Positions 34,773 through 46,732 of a stretch of 64,000 bases of DNA are shown here, piece after piece (the first letter of the stretch is position 1; each line of letters opens with the position of its first letter). The notes under the pieces are model-generated. The model ran no database searches and was not told the origin of the DNA. It saw nothing but the letters and a program-made list of their open reading frames with translations. A program made the translations under genes and the position numbers. The stretch is from Paraphaeosphaeria minitans. Lineage: Eukaryota; Ascomycota; Dothideomycetes; Pleosporales; Didymosphaeriaceae. The stretch is taken from NCBI GenBank assembly GCA_015832175.1, contig WJXW01000010.1:868001-932000 (forward strand), written 5' to 3'.

Positions 34773-36965
34773 ATGTCTCGCAAATTTCGGAACTTTCCCG
34801 AGTATGAACTCAAACCTGGAGAATCATTCTCTATGCGAGCTTTTTCGAAGGGGTTGAATAAAGACAGCAAGTGCAAGCATCTGGTAGGCAGCTATGTAGG
34901 ACGAATTAGTGCTGTCGAACTGACGCCCGCAGGTCATCCTCTTCTTCGTTCTCCAAGTCTACGCGCTCCAGGCAATATCCACTGGCGAAATTAGCATCGC
35001 AATCGCGACATCATTGCCCGCATTCTTTCTCCCCTATACCTGGACCTTCAACCGAAGATCTGAGAGCATCCTAGGCATCCCTTTCCGCTTCATTCTCCCT
35101 TACCAGGGTATTAGATACACAAAAGTCAAATACAGTCCGAAAGATGGCAAGACTCTCAACGGGCCCGCCACAGACACATATTTGGATTGTTCCTACGCAC
35201 TCCCGCTGTACCTTGCTCTCTGGTTCTCATACCTCGGAACTGTTTTCCATGAAAGAGTAACGTTTTTTGTACTTGTCGCTGTCTTGTGCATTTCAAGACA
35301 TGAGTACTGGACAAGCCACCAGTCGTTCAGGTCTTCGAACCATTCTTTGGGGAAGTTGGTGACGGGCTTGAAATGGCAGTTCCTCGTTGGAACTTTCACA
35401 CTTGCCTTGTGGACCATTGCAACGAATTATGTTCGTGTCGAGGTTTCACAGAAGAGAGCTCATCCTTCCCAACTATGGGCTATCGACGAGGGCCCAGCAT
35501 TAGCGATGATATGCGTGGTGCTTCTCAAGGTCATCGCTGCGTCGAAAAGATTCAGCAAGGACGGGTCCGAGATACTGTTCTACTCCTATGGGTTGTATTG
35601 GGAGGACTTTACGACAGACGAGGAGATCGCAATCTGGGAAAAGCTAGAGTGGAAAAATATTCGAAATAGACAGCTTGGACGCGAATGGATTGACGGGGTG
35701 ACGCGAGAGGAGATTGAAGAATATGAGGTGGTCGAGTGGCAGAAGGCAGAGGAGGAACAGCGTCGACGCCTAGCCCCGCGGATCACCAACCTCGCAAAGC
35801 ACAAGCGTCTCGCCCAAGGAGAAGTTTACACACAACAATCTAGCCCTAGAGCACTGTATCGCGAAGATTCTACCAGACCTCAAGTCAAGTATCGAGGTTC
35901 TTCATCGGACGAAGACGACGAAGTATACACTCCGCAGCACCCTCCTCTCCAAACTCGACCAGCTACTCCAGCAGTCCCATTGCGTCATGGTATGCATCTT
36001 TACTCTACACTCATATCTAGCTTTATTCCACAAGCTGACCTTCCCCAGCGCTTCTCTACAAACGGGCTCAAATCGCATCCCGGCTAGAAGAAACGCTCAG
36101 GAGAGATCCTGCCTTTCGCGAGAGGCTCATCGAAAGCCAGATCAAGAATCTTCCAGTCGAAGAAGCGAAACAGCGCACGTCTACCATCAAGCAACGCCTC
36201 ATCACAAAAACACTAGCCCGAATCGCTCGTCAACGAACTGCCAAGCCGCGCCGAGCACCCACTAGCCTCGCACCCAGAGTGCCTTACAACGACAGCAATC
36301 ATCCGTCTCCCGTCCCCAAATCAGTCCACTGGACCAAACGCCCTGACGCATCGCCCCCCACCCAGAACTACATATCAATCATCGAAGACCCCGCCGCCCT
36401 CGACGTCGACGCCTCCTCCACCTCCTCCGACTCCGACTCTGACGGCGGCGAAACCGACGTCTTCACGCTCGAGTCCACCTACCCAGACTCCACCTTCCCC
36501 CGGCGCGCCTGGCAGGAAGCCCTCGCCGACGGCTGGGCAACGCCGGACTACATCCTCGCCTGTTGGCATGACTGGGCCTCCAGACTGTTCATGTTCCTCG
36601 CACAGGCTTTCGTCACCGCCGTGCTGGTCCGCTATGCTCTCATTGTGACGGATACGTGGCCACTTTATGCAAAGGAAGGGAACAATGCGGATGTGGTGAA
36701 GAGTGCATGGTGGGCGATTCGTGTAGTAATCGGCATCGTGTATGCGCGGTGGCTACTGTTCGTCGAGTACTGGGGCAGGATAGTGCGCGAGGTGGTGGAG
36801 TCTCTGGTGAACGATTGGTTCTTTACCGTGCTTTTGGTGGTGTTAGCTGCGTTTGCTAGGAGCATGTGGTTGTGGTTCAATAGGGGAGAGGCTGGGTTGG
36901 CTTTCTGGGTGGTGAGAGGGACGTATGATTTACTCGCGGAATTCTTGGACTGGAATTTCACATAG
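34773..36965 (+). CDS. Unknown multi-pass membrane protein, 694 aa
   Basis: I do not recognise the family. Exons are 34773-34883, 34933-35989 and 36049-36965, with introns of 49 and 59 nt (GTAGGC and GTATGC donors, AACTGACG and AGCTGACC branches). The first exon encodes a short hydrophilic N-terminus. Membrane segments follow at about 38-70 (VILFFVLQVYALQAIS, then TSLPAFFLPYTW), about 120-160 (YALPLYLALWFSYLGTVF, FFVLVAVLC) and about 190-240. Next come a charged region rich in Glu and Arg with EEIAIWEKLEWKNIRNRQLG, and a disordered Ser/Asp-rich linker (residues 330-520). The C-terminal region (530-694) has three further hydrophobic helices, the last around FFTVLLVVLAAFA. It could be an organelle or plasma-membrane protein of unknown role. 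The frame is intact and splice sites are good. Confidence 0.75.
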
Positions 36966-38994
36966 ACTTGCGATCTGGATTTGGAATTTACGTTTTTCAA
37001 TTTTATTTCAGACTTCATTTCGAGAGACTATGTAAATGTGGTAACATAAACTTTGGTTCTTATTTGCTTCGGGTCCGAGTCTTGCCAACCCAAGTGGTAA
37101 ACATAACGATGCAAACCAGAGCGGCCAGGTCGCTGTCTTCATAGCGATATAATACATGGAATGTTTCTGTTCGAAGGGGCCATACTCGTTGTTGCGAGGC
37201 TGGATGTTCGACTGGACCGCCGACTTCCGACGTGGGCGCCGAGAAAGTCGTTCAACTCCGTGCCGTCAGTCTCTGCGTTGACGATCCGCAGGTTTGCTAG
37301 TAGCGGGACAAGTATATGTCCAAGAGCCGCGTTTAGAGTCCAGAAGCGCAGACAGCACATGGTTTGTAGCTTCAATGGCAGACTCCGAGGCGAAGCTGTG
37401 GTAGTCCAGGTCCAAAGATTTCGGGTTGATCTTGTCGCCCCTTCGACACATCCACGGAATTTCGCGTGGGTATCCACGTTGTTGGAGACTTGAGCCAAAG
37501 GAAGAAGCCGGAACCTGCGGCTTCAATCGTGTAGTCAGGGGCGGCATCGCACACCCTGAGGGCGCGCTTGCCCTCAGCCGACGGCCAAAAACATATCCAA
37601 ACCGATCAATTATTGTCAACACAAGAAAATTCGAATGCCCAGTTGGTCTTTAGCTCAGTGTCGGTGTACTGTCGGATTTTCAAATTTCCAGAACCTGCTT
37701 GGCGTACCAGATGTCGTTCTTGAGCTTCTGCAGAAGTAATTGTGTTCTCAATTGGCGCACAAGTTTGGCAGTCCGGCGATCGTCTTTCTTGGTCGGGATA
37801 TAGACCTCATTGCTCCCCTGCTTTCTATTATCGATGATGTACCATGTTCCATCTACCTTGTCGAAGAGGAGGACGGTGGGGCCCAGATCCCAATGGTGGG
37901 CCCTGACTTAGAAGTATGCTGCGCGATGGGCCCAGGATAAACCGTTGTAAAGTCTTTAAGTCTGAGAGCGAGCCGTTGCGTGAACATCCGGCAAGCTCGA
38001 AGCCATGCCTTCTTGGCGTCATTTGGTCCACAAATCTAGAGGGCTGTTAGCGATGCCATCAGCATCAAAAAGTGAGCACCTACTGGACAAATTCGTATTT
38101 CTCGGAGCCGTTTGAGTTTTTCTCCGTTCTCTCATCATCCCCGCACGTAATGGTGGTGCGGAGTCGACAGGCGTGCCGACGATGTGGACTCAGTCCTTGG
38201 TCGCGAATGGGACTGGCTCCACAGGAACCCAGTTGCTGTGTACATGGTGTCCCAGGACACCATGATCTCGTTACCCATCATGATCTGGACTGTCAGACCG
38301 TAATCATAAGCTTGCGGTCTTGCAACGTTCGCCCAGGCCAGCGATCGTATCTGATCATGATTCCGTACTTCTTCATTTTCATCCCCTCCAGGTAACCCAG
38401 GTTCACCCATATGCCGCCATCTACCTGGATGTCACAGGAGTTGTACAGCATTTTAATACGCAATTGTGCTCCTCGAAACGGCCTGCTGAGCTCCACCATC
38501 GCAGAGGCGGTTAAAAGGAGTACCGTTGCTGGCACTCGCAGCACCGCCCTCGTCAGATGTGCGTGGAGCGGAATTGTTCTCTGCTTTTGTAAGGCCGGCG
38601 ATGATTGCCACGCTCTTGAGCTTCTGGCCGGTTAGTTCGAGGGCCTTGGGAACCGAGTCTTCGTTTTTGAGCTCGACACTTTAGGCGAAGGAGCCGGAAT
38701 ATGTGGATGAGAAAATGCCGTAGTGCCGTCGTCGCCAAATCCGACTCGGATACATACGGACAACTATCATTGACTTTTACAGCCTGGTGCTTGGTTAGTC
38801 CATAAGATGGACCGCCTGGTCCAGGGGTACGCGTCACAACTGGAAGCACGATCAGTAAATCTTGCCCGAACACGTGAGTTGCATGTACAGTTTTCTTCTT
38901 CAGGCACGACTGGCAACAACGTACCTGTGGAGCAACGTGCAGTGTCCGAAAGTAGTATTCTTCGTCAGGCTAGCGGAAGCCCCACGGTTGGCCT
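36966..38994 (-). pseudogene. Gene debris on the minus strand
   Basis: Protein-like pieces occur in changing frames on the minus strand. Examples are a piece with VDGGIWVNLGYLEGMKMKKYG (about 38330-38430), one with YDYGLTVQIMMGNEIMVSW (about 38230-38310) and one with NPKSLDLDYHSFASESAIEAT (about 37370-37440). They cannot be joined with plausible introns and stops intervene. I cannot name the family. The pieces probably come from one or two decayed genes, possibly an extension of the debris at 39.0-39.8 kb. Confidence 0.35.
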
Positions 38995-39830
38995 TCACGC
39001 GCTCCGCCTTTTGTTAGGGGGTCTCGGCCCTCGCACCAGCGAGGACGACGCATTAGAGCGTAAGTCCTCGTCAATGCCTGCAAGGTCGCCAATCGAGGTC
39101 TTCGACCGCTTGATGCGCATCCGAGCCAACGGAGACAAGTGAGGCTGGTGGGATTCAGTGATGAGCGTGCGGTTTGAAACTTCTTCGGTACACTTACAGC
39201 TTGAGCGCAAGTTGCGGTCACATACACCGTCTCCGTGACCCGGAAATCGCATGTGCTTGCCGCTGCGCTCGGTGCCAGCTCAAAGATGGTGAATAGCTCG
39301 TTCAGAAGGTCGATCGCCATGTTGTTTGGCGTTTCAAACAACATGGCGTCCGAAAAGAGTGACTACGGTGTCCAGTCGCCATGGACATGATAGATCATCA
39401 CGCCCATGTTCAACATCAGAGTTGAGCTGGCCAAAGATAAGCACTCGAATCGCTTCATCATCAAAGACTTCTAGGCGAGCTCGACAGTGTTAGCAGAGCG
39501 AGATGTTCGCGGGGGTAACTTTTGACTTACGCGGGAGTTGGCAACGAAGCCTCAGTCTGGGCGCTTCGGCCGCAGTCGACACCTCGATCGGGTGGAGTGA
39601 CCGGCGGTTGAAGAGCTCGAATGAGTCGCGTTTCTCCGGATCGAGCCGCAGGGAGTCGCCGGCTTTGACTGTCACAAATCGCTTTGCAGGAGTATCTGGG
39701 AGGAGCCAGACATGTCGGCGGAGAGGGACGTTGTTGAGAGTGTGGGTGACGCGCAAGCAGTTTCCAAGTTGAAAGCTTTGTGGGGACGAGAACAGGAAGG
39801 AGCCGACACTTTGTACAGCGGAACGTCACC
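38995..39830 (-). pseudogene. Unassigned, probably broken gene
   Basis: Minus-strand coding-like exons can be seen. A piece containing LRVTHTLNNVPLRRHVWLLP ends at a GTAAGT donor (about 39532) and joins in phase, over an intron with GCTAACA branch and TAG acceptor, to a piece VFDDEAIRVLIFGQLNSD that stops at about 39329. A different frame then gives AMLFETPNNMAIDLLNELF. That frame ends at another GTAAGT intron and joins in phase to a basic tail finishing at 38995. The second frame is separated from anything upstream by a TAG. The two halves therefore look like one gene broken by a frameshift, or two overlapping frames. No family is recognised. Confidence 0.4.
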
Positions 39831-39903
39831 TACGCACGGACCTTCATCACGCTAATTTGCTTCATTACAGCTACCTCGTCTACACTGCACTCGTCCTATT
39901 ACC

Positions 39904-42900
39904 TTAGACGCGATAGCTCTCTGGCGGCCCATTGTGCGAGTATTGCACACCGCCCAGATCCATTACAAGCTTCTGAAGCACGACGTTCGCCTCCACCAGC
40001 CACAGCTTCAGCGTGTGTTTTCCAGGAGACACTTCCCCCCATTTCGTCGTGTTAAGCCACGCGTTTTGTGCCACCGCCGTACCCCAGCCCACTGGGAAGT
40101 CGGGCTGCTTCTGATCGGTCACGAACTGCCTACGCTGCTGCGGTTTGTCGTCGACCTGTGCAACGTACGCGAGGGGCTTCTTGGGGTTGATGTTGTGCGT
40201 CGGGGATAAGATAAGCGTGAGGTTCAGGCCCTTTGCGGAGGTCGTGGGAGTGAAGGTGTAAAAGTCGTATTCGAGGGCCGGCGCGCTGGAAGGTGAGAGG
40301 CCTTCGGCGAGAGGAGACGACAACTTGAGTGCGGAAAGCGTGCGGCCGTAGCGCGGGAGCACAGTGTAAGACAGGTTGCCGGAGGAAGATAGACGCGAAT
40401 AGTGTTCTGCTTCTATAGCAAGCTGTCCGGCGTTTTCCACGAAGCCCTTAAAGCTGGAAGGGACTGAAGTCTTGTTCACCATCAAGTTGACTGTCGGGCG
40501 GCTGAACTGCGTGCCGTAGTTTTGGGAGCTGCTGATGTTTAGGGCCACCTTCTTGCCGTAGCCATCAGGCACTTTGGTCCAGTCCACATCGATGTAGACA
40601 CGGGCGTCGTCATCGCCTGGAGAGATACTGCCAGCTGTCTTCGAAAGCTTAATGAATGGCTCAGTCGTGATGTTCCAGTTGAAGCTGTTCGTGCCCATAG
40701 AGAAAATATCGATCCAACGTCTTGGCGTGAACGGCGTCGCAGCTGGTAGATCGAGCGAGCCGCCGCCGTTGTTATGCCAGATGTCGTCTCCAGGAATGGT
40801 CGCGTTGCTTCCCTCCACGGCTACGCCCATGTCCCCTGAGAGTGAGCGCTCAGACGTTTGCACCCAGCGAAGGAAGGGCGTGGACTGGCGCATAGGTTGT
40901 TGCCTGTATACATTGTCAGATCCGATCGCGCAGTCATTCAAGCGTGAAATAAGCCCCACCAGTATCCTTGGTACCCAAGATGCGTCTGGTCCATCATGTG
41001 GTTCCACCTGCCATTGAACAGTCTGTGGTACTTCTGAGTGAGCTCATGGTCGGTTCCCATCAGGTCGATGGTCTCCTGCATCCAATCATTCGCACTGGTT
41101 CGGCCTTGGCCTGAGTAGATTTGGTTCCTGGCGCCGGCAACCTGTACGTTGATGAAGTTACCACCAGCAAGCACAGGATGCAGGATGAGTTCGTAGAAAG
41201 CGCCCTTCTCGTTTTCCGGAAGTTCATCGTACATTTCTTGCGCCTGGTCCCCTACATCCTCCCATTGTGCCTGAAGCTTGTCGGCTTCCTCGTAGCTAAT
41301 GATACTGTAGCTACCTGGCTCAACCCATTCGTACTTGCGCATATTCGAAAGATGACCATATTTGTCGACAATGCTGGAGATCGTCTTTGCATGTTTCTCG
41401 TCGAAAGTTCGCTTCGCCCAGTTCTCGATCCACTTTGGAACAGAGGTTTCGTCGTAAGCTTCGATGTCATAGGCGATATCGAACCAGTGGCTGATGGGAA
41501 TTTCGTAGGGCTTGATATCTCCGACATTGACGACCCAAAGTCGGTCCGCTTCGCGAGCATGAGCAAGAGACATCTGCTCGTAGGTCTTCTGTAGCTGGAT
41601 GGTGTTAATCCACTTGAAGTTACGGCTGTCACCGACGTAGTCAAAGTGCTGCGACTCCATTTAGCGAATTCTTTTGTTCAAACTCACAGAACGCAATACT
41701 CACGTAGTAGACTCCAGCTCCACCAGAACGTTTCTTCTCGTCTCCAACTGGAAGTCGCCGAATGTTTTGCCAATTGTCTTCCGTCCAAAGTAATGTGACC
41801 CAGTCCGGAACTTTCATCCCTGCCTCGAAGTAATCTTGCACTTCTTTGTACAAGCACCACACCTGTGGCACCTCGCTCGCATTGCCCCACACTTTGCTCA
41901 TAATCTCTTCTTGCGCCTCAACGACAGCTTCCAAGACTGATGTCTGAGTATCGGCAGACATGGCAGTGTCGTGGTATCCTCGCATTCCTACGGTGACAAC
42001 GTTTTCATACGGTTTCGCACGCTCAGCACCTTCCGTGAAGAACTTGTAGAGCGTGGCATTGTTGGTAGCCCAAGACCAAGAGGAGTCGCTACCCTTGGCT
42101 ACTTTGGTCCATTCCTGAGTTGCGCGGACCATGGGTTCGGTATGAGACGAGCCCATGACAACTCCGTAGGCGTCGGCCAGCGGTTGGCTGCGAGGATCAT
42201 CTACATTGAACATGGAGCTCCACATTGCGGGCCAGAGGTAGTTTGCTCTGCTTCTCAGTAGCAGCTCAAATACGTGGGAGTAGAACTCGGCACCGAAAGA
42301 AGAGCCGTATGTGGATTTGGGGTACTTTCCGTTCGCCCATCCGGTGAGCGCAGGGGCTTCGTCGTTGATGAAGAAACCGCGGTACTTCACTGAGGGCGTC
42401 TTCTGGACTTTGGTAGAGCGGAGTGCGTAGATGCTTGAATGGGACTTGGGCGGGACATCGGCGAACCAGTGCCAAGGTGAGACACCGATTTGTTCAGAAA
42501 CATCATAGAGACCGTAAATGGTGCCCCGCTTGTCGCTTCCTGTTTCATGTCAAAGATTTTCTTTTCGTTCGAGAATTGAGAAAGCTTACCAGCGATGACA
42601 AGTGCCTCCGCGGTTCCGTTCAACGGGTTCTTGATCACAGCACTCGTGTATGCCTCCCACTCGCCTTCGATCTTGCTGACGTCGAGTTTTCCACTCTTGA
42701 TCAGGGCGTCGATCAAGCTGGAATTTCCAATCGTACCGGCGATGATGACACCCTTCCTTTTGGTAGAGCTTTTGCTGACAATCCAATCTTTGGAAATACC
42801 AGTGACGTTGAAGATGACTGATGCACTTCCTCCAACAGTTTGATTGCTAGCACCGCTTCCAACTGTCGTCAAAGTGCCATTTGTTCCAGTGACGCGTCCG

Positions 42901-43118
42901 AAGTCGACGACTACATCGTGTGCCGCGCGCAGCACGCCAGGCCAGTCCGCGGCGTCGAGAACAAGGTTGACGGACGAACCCTTTGACGCAAGTGGCAGGT
43001 TTCCGTTCCCAGGCTTGAATGCGACGGTCGGTTTTCGGTCCTGAGAAAGCGAGGCGGCGCTTATGAGACAACTCGCGAGCGACAGAACGCTCAACAAAGT
43101 GTGCTTGATCATCCCCAT
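39904..43118 (-). CDS. Secreted GH115 xylan alpha-1,2-glucuronidase, 1017 aa
   Basis: GH115 enzymes remove 4-O-methyl-glucuronic acid side chains from xylan. Minus-strand exons are 42590-43118, 41704-42539, 40960-41648 and 39904-40903. The introns are 50, 55 and 56 nt, with donors GTAAGC, GTGAGT and GTGGGG, and all phases close. Residues 1-22 form a signal peptide (IKHTLLSVLSLASCLISAAS), so the enzyme is secreted. The family is recognised by a central block with YRGFFINDEAPALTGWANG, then LLLRSRANYLWPAMWSSMF, WTEDNWQNIRRLP, ELILHPVLAGGNF and the RWNHMMDQTHLGYQGYWQQP block just across intron 3. The C-terminal 300 residues correspond to the GH115 C-terminal domain. Many N-x-S/T sites are present. 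The length is typical and the frame intact. The gene is divergent from the photolyase gene with 1.16 kb between starts. Confidence 0.93.
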
Positions 43119-44278
43119 TGTACCGTGCAGCTCTTTCTTGGATGCGAATTGGCTTGTCCAGAACGCCTCACCGATCTACCAACATGCCGGTCACTCTCCA
43201 TGTTATATACAGTTGCTCAAGAACTATGCCCATCTCCTTAATATCCTAGCTTCGTATTACAAGGGAAGCTATCCCGTCACCCAGGTTGAATATGCAGAGG
43301 CCATACCGCGTGGAGGTTGACCGGTGTGCCAAGCACCAGACTGGCTGCGGCCCGATATGATGATCCCGGGTATTTAAGGATAAATCGATGAACGGCCTTT
43401 GCTTGGTACGTCTTTTATGCATGGAAGATATTGAGAACCCAAGGTTGGCCTAAGCAGGGGCGGCAAAGTCAATCTATTCGTGCGAATGACAGCCGTTCAA
43501 GAAGCATAGCCTTGCCCGTCTTGTATGTCGGTTGCGGTTACGGATGTGTAGAGAGGTTCGCCCGAGTGCGGGGGCATTCTTCCGTTGATGCGAGAGTTGG
43601 TACCGGTTGTTGCTACGCCACAATGGCCAAGTTCATCGGAAGGATGCACTACGACTCATCAGATGTCACGAGTACCTATGAGAAGATGGTGCTGGCGGGT
43701 TAATTGAGTCTAAAAGTTGGGGTGGAAGAATGGCTAAAGTCGTGTCCCCACATTCGACTATACTGCTTCGGTGATGGTGTGCATGGTGCTACCCCAAACT
43801 CTCGAATGCGAGCCGATGATTCTCTTTCTTGCGATCGATATATGATGTTGAAAAGCGTAAGGAAAGACGTTGGTATAAATAGAAGCGATGGGTGAGATAG
43901 CCAGGCGTAGGTAGGTAGGGGGAAGAGCTGCCTACCCATCGCACCAATTCATGGAAACACAAGATTTCTTTTCGCGGATAGATAAGGACATATTTTGTGG
44001 AGAACGTGGAAATGACCCCACAAAGCGATACGGACGCCTTTGCCTGTAAAATGCTGAGTTGAACATGGAGATGTTCCCACGTTGCGGAACGAAAGGTTGC
44101 AGGCCATCCAGGGGCTAGATCCTGTTCGGCAATCTCGCAGATCGGCTTGGCGATCCAGGAACGCGGCGGGCGTCATAGATCGGAGACAGCAGCGACGCGC
44201 CTCGTGAAAGCGCGTGTGCGGCGCCGTAGTGATCTGTGAGTAGCCGTTATTCAGTCAACCTCAACGGCTGTAACAATC
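43119..44278. other. Divergent promoter region of GH115 and photolyase genes
   Basis: 1.16 kb without a gene. It contains the TATA box of the GH115 gene (43203-43209) and a GTAGGTAGG...CCTACC inverted tract near 43909-43937. Light- or carbon-response sites may be here but none is certain. Confidence 0.45.
43203..43209 (-). promoter_or_regulatory. TATA box of the GH115 gene
   Basis: TATATAA on the minus strand lies about 85 bp upstream of the start codon at 43118, a normal spacing for a fungal core promoter. Confidence 0.5.
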
Positions 44279-46282
44279 ATGCCACCCAAGCGCAAAGTCA
44301 GCTCACGCATCCCAGCCAACGCCGCCTCCGCAGCCGCCTACACAGACCGCGCCGGCGATGCGCCCAACAGGCGGTCCAAGCGGTCCAAGCCCGTCGCGAA
44401 AGCCTTCACGAAGACTACAGATCCCAAGGATGAGATTAAAGATGATGCCATTGTCACCCAGGGCAGGGGAGGAGTCGAACACCAAGATGAAGAAGTACCT
44501 AGTTTCGACCATTCTCGTCTAGAGGACAAGGTGGGCATCGTGGACAGGCGGTTCTACCCAGCCGAGATGAGCAACGAACGATGCGCGCTCTACAACGCCA
44601 ACGAAATCCCGCGCCCAATGGAAATACTCAACGCAACACTGGCGAGCACGAAGGCGGCGCGGGAGAAGATTCACAAGGGCGAGGCCGGTCAGGCGGTGAT
44701 GCACTGGTTCAAGAGAGATGTACGCGTTCGAGACAACACTGCGCTTAGCAGAGCAAGTGCATTAGCGAAAGAAAAGGGTGTCGGTGTGGTTGGCGTCTGG
44801 ATTATGAGTCCGCAGGATTGGGAAGCCCACTTGGTCTCGCCAGCAAAATGCGACTTCGAGCTCCGGTCGGTGGCGCTTCTGCAGAAAGAGTTGGCCGAGC
44901 TGGATATTCCGCTTTACATGGAGACGGTGATATCGCGTAAGAATTTGCCGCAACGCCTCCTGGATCTTGCGAAGGAGTGGGAGATAAAAACAATCTTCTG
45001 CAACCTCGAGTACGAACCAGATGAGTTAAGACGCGAAGAGCGACTGGTACGACTGGGAGCTGAGCAAGGCATCAACTTCGAGCCTTGTCACGATGACTGT
45101 GTCGTTCCTCCAGGAAGCCTCAAGACAGGCGCAGGAAGGCAGTACGCCGTTTACTCACCGTGGTATAGAGCCTGGGTCGCCCATCTACACGCAAATCCTC
45201 ACCTGCTCGACGAGAGGCCGATGCCGGAGAAGAACCCGCCCGGTTTCGTGGAGAAGTTCAGGACCATTTTCGATTGCGACGTCCCACCAGCGCCAAAGAG
45301 CAAGGCTCTTGATGCCGAGCAGACGGAGCGCTTCTCTCGCCTATGGCCCGCTGGCGAAGCCGCCGCTCTAGACCGGGTGAGTCTTTTCCTGACGGAGAAG
45401 GTCGGCGGCTACACTGCTACCCGCAATTTCCCTGCGAAGAAGTCTACCGCGAGCGTAAGTGTACATCATGCTGCGGGAACGCTGGCCGCGAGGACAAGCG
45501 TCAGGATGGCGAGGGACGTGAACAGCACGAAGAAGCTGGATGGGGGCATCGAGGGAGTCAAGGGATGGATAGGAGAAGTTGCGTGGCGTGACTTCTACCG
45601 GCATGTTCTGGTCAATTGGCCATACATTTGGTTGGTCATCCTTTCGCCATCTTCACAGCACTGCTAACCGTGACCAGCATGAACAAGCCCTTCAAATTCG
45701 AATACACAAACATCGAATGGGAGTATAACAACAAGCACTTCCGCGCCTGGACCGAAGGCCGCACCGGTACTCCTACCTATCAATCCCTCATCCTCCCCGC
45801 ATCTGACCCAGACAGGCTACCCAATCGTCGACGCCGCAATGCGCTGCCTCAACTCCACCGCCTACATGCACAACCGCCTCCGCATGATCACCGCCTCGTT
45901 CCTCGCCAAGCACCTCCTCCTCGACTGGCGCCTCGGCGAGCAGTACTTCATGACGCACCTGATCGACGGCGATTTCGCGTCCAACAACGGCGGCTGGGGC
46001 TTTTCCTCCTCCACGGGCGTCGATCCGCAGCCGTACTTCCGCGTGTTCAACCCGTGGCTGCAGAGCGAGAAGTTCGACGCCGACGGCGAATTCATCCGGG
46101 CGTGGGTGCCGGAGCTGAGGCGCATCGAGGGGGCGGGGGTGCACAATCCGTACGCCAAGGGCGGGGACGCCGAGAAGATTGCGAAGAAGGAGGGATACCC
46201 GAAGGTCGTTGTGGAGCACAGGTCTGCGAGGGATAGATGTCTGGAGCGGTACAAGGCTGGGCTTGGGAGGGAGACTGCGTGA
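44279..46282 (+). CDS. PHR1: Class I CPD DNA photolyase, 635 aa
   Basis: A flavoprotein that uses blue light to split cyclobutane pyrimidine dimers in nuclear (and possibly mitochondrial) DNA. Exons are 44279-45630, 45678-45766 and 45816-46282, with introns of 47 and 49 nt. The first 110 residues are basic and disordered with an RRSKRSK nuclear-signal-like patch. The photolyase antenna domain begins at about residue 140 (AVMHWFKRDVRVRDNTAL). The FAD domain follows, with WPYICMNKPFKFEYT at the first splice junction, YPIVDAAMRCLNSTAYMHNR, MITASFLAKHLLLDWR, and FASNNGGWGFSSSTG. The last segment holds the Asn that contacts FAD and the Trp of the electron-transfer chain region. The residues and order match CPD photolyases rather than cryptochrome-DASH or 6-4 enzymes. 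The alternative name is phr1/phrA. The frame is intact. Confidence 0.94.
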
Positions 46283-46507
46283 CGAGCTGTTGGGGGGGTC
46301 CGCGTACGATGGATTCCACGCGTTCGAGATGGCAACTTCAAGACGCAAATGCAACTGTGTTCGGACTCAGCACTATCCAACTCCCATGTCCGCGCTATGC
46401 CAAAAGAGAGAAAAAAAAAAGTCCATGTCATTACCCCGTCGCTCGTTTCATCCTTCATCCCCGGTACCTCCCTCGTCCCCCAGACGCCCTTCCGTCAAAC
46501 CCGTCAC

Positions 46508-46732
46508 CTACGCCAACCCACCCCCCGTAACCCCACTCTGTCCCGGCCCGCCGTTGGGCCCACTCCCCCCCGGCATCTTCCCAGCCTTCCTCCGCATGCT
46601 CTTCGACCGGTGCGTGTAGTAGTTGTCCGGCTCCTTCATCTGCTCCTTGTCCTGCTGCGCGACGGAGGGCTGCAGCTTGTTGGAGGAGCCGAAGCCGGAG
46701 CGGGGATCGAGTTTGCTGGCCTTGGAGCCCAT
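46508..46732 (-). CDS. Small basic protein with N-myristoylation-type start, 74 aa
   Basis: I do not recognise a named family. From the ATG at 46732 the product begins MGSKASKLDPRSGFG, which fits the N-myristoylation pattern (Gly2, Ser at position 6, Lys nearby). It is hydrophilic, with a basic KSMRRKAGKMPGG stretch and a Gly-rich tail, and lacks a membrane segment. A lipid-anchored, membrane-surface protein is plausible (inference). The in-frame ATG at 46837 would add 35 residues, mostly Pro from a simple repeat, and would destroy the myristoylation start, so I prefer 46732. It is convergent with the photolyase gene, 225 bp from its stop. Confidence 0.6.
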   Translation of the reverse strand: MGSKASKLDPRSGFGSSNKLQPSVAQQDKEQMKEPDNYYTHRSKSMRRKAGKMPGGSGPNGGPGQSGVTGGGLA

